A stretch of DNA of 64,000 nt from Vibrio hippocampi (lineage in GTDB: Bacteria > Pseudomonadota > Gammaproteobacteria > Enterobacterales > Vibrionaceae). A model generated the notes under the pieces. That model worked only from the letters and a program-made list of their open reading frames with translations, had not been told where the DNA came from and searched no databases. This document shows positions 34,001 to 43,000 of this stretch, one piece after another. Position numbers and translations under genes: made by a program. Positions within the stretch are counted from its first letter, which is position 1. Each line of letters opens with the position of its first letter. The stretch is from positions 1,488,001 to 1,552,000 of the forward strand of contig NZ_CAKLCM010000003.1 in NCBI RefSeq assembly GCF_921292975.1, in the 5' to 3' direction.

Positions 34001-37000
34001 GGTTGGAACGCCATCCACACCTTGGATGGTCACTACGATATCTTGATAGGCGCTGCCATCAATGGAGTAAACGCGGAACACTTCCTCTCGGGTATCACCT
34101 TCACCCAATTCTTGAACGCCGGTGAGGCTGTTATCGACCTGATAGCTCCACTGACCATCTTCAGTGATGGTTAATGAACCTAAAGGCATTTGATTATCGC
34201 CATTGGCTTGCGGTTCAACCAGACTGTCATTAAACAGCGCTTCGCCTGCATCCAAATCGGCAATATCCAGATCACCGCTGTCGGTCAGAATACCGGCAGT
34301 ATCTTCGACAACAAGACCCGGTTCATAGCTGCTGATAATACTTGGATCTTCCGTACCGAAGACTTCGACAGAAATAGTATGTTCAGTGCCATCCACAGAC
34401 GTCACCACAAACGATTCGGTCAGACTGGTATCGACGTCCAGCGCTTGGATTTGCGCTAGGCTGTTATCGACGGTGTAAGTCCATTCGCCATCGGCATCAA
34501 TTGTTAACGAACCAAGCACACTGCCTATTGGTGTCGCCGAGCCCGCATTAAACGCTTCTTCACCGCTATCGGCATCATCAATCACTAAGGTATTAGTAGC
34601 AACCAGATTGCCCGCATCATCCAGATCCACCTCAGCATCTTCGGTCACGGAATCGCTGGCACCGCTGACGATGGTGGGAATATCGTTTACACCAGTAATG
34701 GTAATCACAATATTGTGAGGCGTACCATCTTCGGTTAATACTTGGAACGTTTCGGTGCGGGTCTCGCCCTCTGGCAAGGCTTGCACCGACGGATCATTAT
34801 TATCAATCTGATAATCCCACGCGCCCGTTTCATCAATTGTGAGTGTACCGACTGGGCTAAAGTCATCCTCGTCATTCAGCGGTGTCACTGAGGTAGGATC
34901 GAACAGCGACTCACCTGCATCGGGATCATCAATGGTCAATTGACCGTTGTCTTTCAGCAGATCCCCCGCCATCACATCGGTGTCTTCAATCACGCCACCA
35001 ACGTCATTACCTTCTATTACAGGTTCGTCATCGGTACCGTTAATGGTCACTTCAATGATTTGGGTCGCAGTACCATCAATCGAGCTCACTTCAAAGCGCT
35101 CTACGCGCGTATCGCCCTCGCCCAACTCTTGCACGCCGTCAAGGCTGTTGACCACTTTGTAAGTCCAGTCACCGTCTGCGGTGATGGTCAAGTTACCCAG
35201 AGGCAACTGACCGTCATCATTCGCAAGCGGCGTCACGCTAGTGGTATCAAACACATCTTCATCGGCGTCTTTGTCTGCAATAGTTAAGCTGCCGCTACCG
35301 ACCAGTTCGCCTGCCTGAACATCAGTATCTTCTGTGACTTCATCTGGCTGATAGCCGGTGATAAAGGTTTCATCTTCTGCGCCATTGACCACGACGGTAA
35401 TGGTGTGTTCGGTGCCATCTGCGGAGGTGACAACAAAAGATTCTTCTAAGGTATCGCCCACATCCAACGCTTGGACCGCGGCTAAGCTGTTATCAACTTC
35501 ATACGTCCACACACCAGCGGCGGTAATTGTCAGTGAACCTAAAGTGCTGCCCACTGGCGCGGCGGTACCGGCATTGAAGACCGCTTCACCCGCATCTTCA
35601 TCGCTGATCACCAGCGTATCGGTGGCGACTAGGTTGCCATTGTTATCAGGTGACACATCTTCGGTGACCTCACCCGCTTCGCCACTAACAATGGTTGGAA
35701 CGCCATCCACACCTTGGATGGTCACTACGATATCTTGATAGGCGCTGCCATCAATGGAGTAAACGCGGAACACTTCCTCTCGGGTATCACCTTCACCCAA
35801 TTCTTGAACGCCGGTGAGGCTGTTATCGACCTGATAGCTCCACTGACCATCTTCAGTGATGGTTAATGAACCTAAAGGCATTTGATTATCGCCATTGGCT
35901 TGCGGTTCAACCAGACTGTCATCGAACAGCGCTTCGCCTGCATCCAAATCGGCAATATCCAGATCACCGCTGTCGGTCAGAATACCGGCAGTATCTTCGA
36001 CAACAAGACCCGGTTCATAGCTGCTGATAATACTTGGATCTTCCGTACCGAAGACTTCGACAGAAATAGTATGTTCAGTGCCATCCACAGACGTCACCAC
36101 AAACGATTCGGTCAGACTGGTATCGACGTCCAGCGCTTGAATTTGCGCTAGGCTGTTATCGACGGTGTAAGTCCATTCGCCATCGGCATCAATGCTCAAT
36201 GAACCTAAAGTGCTGCCGACAGGCACGCCCGTCCCAGCATTAAACGCTTCTTCACCGCTATCGGCGTCATCGATCACTAAAGTATTGGTGGCAACCAAGT
36301 TACCGTCATCATCCAGATCCACCTCAGCATCTTCGGTCACGGAATCGCTGGCACCGCTGACGATGGTGGGAATATCGTTTACACCAGTAATGGTAATCAC
36401 AATATTATGAGGCGTACCATCTTCGGTGAACACTTGGAACGTTTCGGTGCGGGTTTCGCCTTCCGGCAAGGCTTGCACCGACGGATCATTATTATCAATC
36501 TGATAATCCCACGCGCCCGTTTCATCGATAGTCAGTGTGCCCACTGGGCTAAAGTCATCATCGTCATTCAATGGTGTGACTGAATCAGGGTCGAACAGCG
36601 ACTCACCGGCATCAGGGTCATCAATGGTTAATTGACCGCTGTCTTTCAGCAGATCACCTGCCATCACATCGGTATCTTCAATCACCGCTCCAATGCCGTC
36701 ACCGCCAATCACGGGATCGTCATCGGTACCGTTAATGGTGACTTCAATAATTTGGCTTGCGGTGCCATCAATGGAACTCACTTCAAAGCGCTCTACGCGC
36801 GTATCGCCCGCGCCCAACTCTTGCACGCCGTCAAGGGTGTTAACCACTTTGTAAGTCCAATCACCGTCGGCGGTGATGGTCAAGTTACCCAGTGGTAACT
36901 GACCGTCATCATTCGCAAGCGGCGTCACGCTAGTGGTATCAAACACATCTTCATCGGCGTCTTTGTCTGCAATGGTTAAGCTGCCGCTACCGACCAGTTC

Positions 37001-40000
37001 GCCTGCCTGAACATCGGTATCTTCTGTGACTTCATCTGGCTGATAGCCGGTGATAAAGGTTTCATCTTCCGCACCATTGACCACAACGGTAATGGTATGT
37101 TCGGTGCCGTCAGCGGATGTCACAACAAAGGATTCTTCTAGGGTATCGCCCACATCCAACGCTTGGACCGCGGCTAGGGAATTGTCGACTTCATACGTCC
37201 ACACACCGGCGGCGGTGATCGTCAGTGAACCTAAAGTGCTGCCCACTGGCGCGGCGGTACCGACATTAAAGACCGCTTCACCCGCATCTTCGTCGCTGAT
37301 CACCAGCGTATCGCTGGCAACGAGATTGCCATTGTTATCAGGTGACACATCTTCGGTGACCTCACCCGCTTCGCCACTAACAATGGTTGGAACGCCATCC
37401 ACACCTTGGATGGTCACTACGATATCTTGATAGGCGCTGCCATCAATGGAGTAAACGCGGAACACTTCCTCTCGGGTATCACCTTCACCCAATTCTTGAA
37501 CGCCGGTGAGGCTGTTATCGACCTGATAGCTCCACTGACCATCTTCAGTGATGGTTAATGAACCTAAAGGCATTTGATTATCGCCATTGGCTTGCGGTTC
37601 AACCAGACTGTCATCGAACAGCGCTTCGCCTGCATCCAAATCGGCAATATCCAGATCACCGCTGTCGGTCAGAATACCGGCAGTATCTTCGACAACAAGA
37701 CCCGGTTCATAGCTGCTGATAATACTTGGATCTTCCGTACCGAAGACTTCGACAGAAATAGTATGTTCAGTGCCATCCACAGACGTCACCACAAACGATT
37801 CGGTCAGACTGGTATCGACGTCCAGCGCTTGGATTTGCGCTAGGCTGTTATCGACGGTGTAAGTCCATTCGCCATCGGCATCAATGCTCAATGAACCTAA
37901 AGTGCTGCCGACAGGCACGCCCGTCCCAGCATTAAACGCTTCTTCACCGCTATCGGCGTCATCGATCACTAAAGTATTGGTGGCAACCAAGTTACCATCA
38001 TCATCCAGATCCACCTCAGCATCTTCGGTCACGGAATCGCTGGCACCGCTGACGATGGTGGGAATATCGTTTACACCGGTAATGGTGATGACAATATTAT
38101 GAGGCGTACCATCTTCGGTTAATATTTGGAACGTTTCGGTGCGAGTCTCGCCCTCTGGCAAGGCTTGCACTGACGGATCATTATTATCAATCTGATAATC
38201 CCACGCGCCCGTTTCATCAATGGTGAGTGTACCGACTGGACTGAAGTCATCCTCGTCATCCAGCGGCGTTACTGAGTTCGGATCGAACACTGACTCTCCT
38301 GCATCGGGATCATCAATGGTCAATTGACCGTTGTCTTTCAGCAGATCCCCCGCCATCACATCGGTGTCTTCAATCACGCCACCAACGTCATTACCTTCTA
38401 TTACAGGTTCGTCATCGGTACCGTTAATGGTGACTTCAATGATTTGGGTCGCAGTACCATCAATGGAGCTCACTTCAAAGCGCTCTACGCGCGTATCGCC
38501 CTCGCCCAACTCTTGCACGCCGTCAAGGCTGTTGACCACTTTGTAAGTCCAGTCACCGTCGGCGGTGATGGTCAAGTTACCCAGAGGCAACTGACCGTCA
38601 TCATTCGCAAGCGGCGTCACACTAGTGGTATCAAACACATCCTCATCAGCATCGTTGTCACTGATGGTTAAGCTACCGCCACCAACCAATTCGCCAGCGA
38701 CCACCTCACTATCTTCCGTGACTTCATCCGGTTGATAATCTGTGATGAAGGTTTCATCTTCCGCACCATTAACGGTGACTTGAATATCGATAGGTGTGCC
38801 ATCAAAGCTCAGTACGGTAAAGGTTTCTGTCACCGAGTCGCCAACATCAAGAGACTGTACCGCATCTTGGCTATTATCAACCAAATAGCTCCAGTTGCCC
38901 GCGGCATCAATGGTGAGGGTACCGCCCAAGCTATTGTCACCCGAGGCTGTGCCCGTGCCCGCTTGGAATGTATTTTGATTGGCATCAGCATCGTCGATCA
39001 CTACGGTGCCTTGCAGCTTAATATTGCTGCCGTCTAACCCTTGATCTTCTGTGCCTTCTGCGCTCGTGCCGCCGACAATCACCGGCAGGTCATTGGTCCC
39101 CTCAATCGTAATAGTGACGGTATGAGGTGTGCCATCCGCCGATTGAACTGTGAACACTTCTTGTGCGGTTTCACCTTCAGCGAGATATTCCACATAGTCA
39201 TTGGCAATGGTGTAGTCCCATTCGCCTATCTCATTGATAGTTAGATTGCCCAGCGCTTCCGTTGCCCCGTCGAGCGTACTGGTTGAGGTGATAGAACTTG
39301 GTGTCGTTTGGAACACTTGTTCGTCAACGCCATCCACATCTGACAGTTGCAGTGTTCCGTTGTCGGTCAACTCGACAAGGGTATCGCTCTCTTTGACGTA
39401 TCCCAGCGCTTCGTCTGGATCACTGATCAATACCGACGCATCATTGGTACCGGTAATCACCACATTAATGGTGTGTTCGGTGCCATCATCGGTCAGCACG
39501 GTAAAGGATTGCGTGACTGTTTCTCCCTCAGCCAATCCCTGCACATTATCGCTGTCATTGGGTATGGTGAACTTCCAATTACCTTCTTCGTCAATCGTCA
39601 GCGTGCCATCATCAAAATTGTCGCTGTCAGCTGTGACACTATCTGGAATAAACGCGCCCTCATCCGTATCGACATCGGAAATGGTCGCCTGACTTTCAAA
39701 GTACAGGTTCCCTTCATCATCGATCTGCTCAGGGTCATCCTCTGTAACCGCACCCATTGAATTACCCTCAATGATAGGTAAATCATTGGTGCCGGTAATG
39801 GTGATCACAATATTATGAGGCGTGCCATCTTCGGTTAATACTTGGAACGTTTCGGTGCGAGTCTCGCCCTCTGGTAAGGATTGAACCGCCGGATCTTCGT
39901 TATCAATCTGATAATCCCATGCGCCCGTTTCATCAATGGTGAGTGTACCGACTGGGCTAAAGTCATCCTCGTCATCCAGCGATGTCACTGAGTTCGGATC

Positions 40001-43000
40001 GAACAGTGACTCTCCTGCATCGGGATCATCAATGGTCAATTGACCGCTGTCTTTCAGCAGATCACCCGCCATCACATCGGCGTCTTCCATCACCGCACCA
40101 ATACCGTCACCGCCAATCACGGGGTCGTCATCGGTACCGTTGATAGTGACTTCAATAATCTGGCTTGCAGTGCCATCAATCGAGCTCACTTCAAAACGCT
40201 CAACTCGCGTATCGCCCTCGCCCAACTCTTGCACGCCATCAAGGCTGTTGACCACTTTATAGGTCCAGTCACCGTTGGCGGTGATGGTCAAGCTACCCAG
40301 TGGCAGTTGACCGTCATCATTGGTTAATGGCACGACGCTGTTAATATCAAACGCATCTTCATCGGCGTCTTTATCCGTGATGGTTAAACTGCCGCCACCA
40401 ACCAATTCGCCTGCCTGAATATCGGTATCTTCTGTCACTTCATCCGGTTGGTAGTCGGTGATAAAGGTTTCATCTTCCGCGCCATTGACCACGACGGTAA
40501 TGGTATGTTCGGTGCCGTCTGCGGACGTCACAACAAAGGATTCTTCTAAGGTATCGCCCACATCTAACGCTTGGATCGCGGCTAAGGAGTTGTCGACTTC
40601 ATACGTCCACACACCAGCGGCGGTAATCGTCAGAGAACCCAAGGTGCTGCCCACTGGCGCGGCGTTACCGGCATTAAAGACCGCTTCACCCGCATCTTCA
40701 TCGCTGATTACCAAGGTGTCGCTGGCGACTAGCTTATCGTCAGCATCAGGATTGACGTCTTCTGTGACCTCACCCGCTGCCCCGCTGACAATGGTTGGGA
40801 CACCGTCAACACCTTGAATGGTCACTACGATATCTTGATAGACGCTGCCATCAATCGAATAAACACGGAATACTTCATCGCGGGTATCGCCATCGCCCAA
40901 TTCTTGAACGCCGGTGAGACTGTTGTCGACTTGATAAGACCATTGACCGTTTTCGGTGATGGTCAAGGTGCCTAACGGCATTTGTGCATCGCCATTCGCT
41001 TGCGGCTCAACCAGACTGTCATTAAACAGCGCTTCGCCTGCATCCAAATCGGCAATATCCAGATCACCGCTATCGGTGAGAATACCCGCGGTATCTTCAA
41101 TCACCAGACCCGGTTCATAACTGCTGATAATACTTGGGTCTTCAGTACCGAAGACTTCAACAGAAATAGTGTGTTCGGTGCCATCCACAGACGTCACCAC
41201 AAAAGATTCGGTCAGACTGGTGTCGACATCTAGCGCTTGGATTTGCGCTAGACTGTTATCGACGGTGTAGGTCCATTCGCCATCAGCATTGATACTCAAT
41301 GAACCAAAGGTGTTACCGACAGGCGCGCCCGTCCCAGCGTTAAATGCTTCTTCACCGCTGTCGGCGTCATCAATCACTAGCGTATTGGTGGCAACCAAAT
41401 TGCCGGCATCATCTAAATCAACGTCGGCATCTTCGGTAACGGAATCATTAGCACCGCTGACGATGGTAGGAATATCGTTTACGCCAGTAATGGTAATCAC
41501 AATATTATGAGGCGTACCATCTTCGGTTAGAACTTGGAACGTCTCGGTGCGAGTCACACCTTCTGGTAAGGATTGCACTGAGGGATCGCTGTTATCAATC
41601 TGATAATCCCACGCGCCGCTTTCATCAATGGTGAGTGTACCGACTGGGGCAAAATCCTCATCATCATTGATCGGCGTGACGGAGTCTGGGTTAAATGTCG
41701 CCTCTCCAGCGTCCACATCTGTGATGGTTAACTGCCCTTGCTCGGTCAGCAAGCCTTCATCGTTTACGCCGCTATCTTCGACCACACTGCCTGAATCTAA
41801 ACCCGATACAATCGCGGCATCATTGCTGCCAGTAATGGTAATGGTGATGGTTTCATTGTCTGTGGCACCAAACTCGTCGGTCACCGTGACAGGGAAAGTC
41901 AACTGCTCCACTTGCCCCTCGACTAAGGCTTGTGTCGCAGGTAAATCATTATCTAAAGTAAAGGTCCACTGACCATCCGGTTGCAGCACCATGGTGCCAT
42001 AATCTGTGCTGCCTTCATCATCAAGGGTGTAGGTTTGCGTCGCGTTATTATCGACATCTGACGCCACCAAAGTACCGTTCGCAACCGACGTACCTTGCTG
42101 TTCCGTTCCAGCTTCTGTCACGGCTCCGGTCAGCTCACTGGCATCCGTAAACACTGGCTTGTCATTGGTGCCCTCTATCGTGATGGTCAAGGTTCTAGTG
42201 CTGGTCGCACCCAATTCGTCGGTTACTGCTACGGTAAATGGTAGCTCGACAGACTCTCCTTCCATCAATGCCTGAGTTGGCGTGGCATTGTTGTCTAAGG
42301 TAAAGGTCCATTCGCCATTCGAATCAACGACAAGTTCGCCGTAATCACTGTCGCCATCTGTAGTAGAAAATGTCAGAACCGAGTCTGCATCAACATCTTG
42401 ACCAGCCAGAGTCCCTGTCGCCGTTGGCGTTCCTGCAACCTCAGTACCGTCATCAAGATGTCCAGCTTCCACCACGGTATCTGCAAGATCACTGCTATCG
42501 AGAATCGTCGGCAGATCGTTGCTGCCCTCGATGGTAATGGTTAGCGTCTCGGTAACAGCGGTTCCTTGGTCATCCGTCACCACCACGGTAAAGTTGATTT
42601 CGGCTTGCTCTCCCTCTTTCAGCGCTTGCGTCGCATCGGCGTCGTTGTCCAATGTGAATGTCCATTCACCGGTTTCTTCATCCACGGTTAATGAACCGTA
42701 ATCACTGCTACCGTCTTCAACCGAGTAGGAAAGTACCGCATCAGTATCATCATCACTGGCAACAATAAAACCGGTCGCGACCGGATTGCCCTCTTCATCC
42801 ACGCCAGCTTCGGTCACTTCACCTGAGCCGACCTCATCAATAACCGGAATATCATTAATAGGCGTAATACTGAGTATGACACCACCGGTTTGAATCGCGT
42901 TGTCATCACCGCTGCCATCGTCAACGCTATAAACAAACTGACCAACATTATCGCCTTCGGTATACTCCAGTGGCGCATCGTATTGCAACGATTCAAATTC

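Noticed and set aside
33000-38740. Possible CRISPR-like or satellite array
   Set aside because: The long periodicity is fully explained by in-frame protein repeats; there are no short repeats separated by unique spacers.
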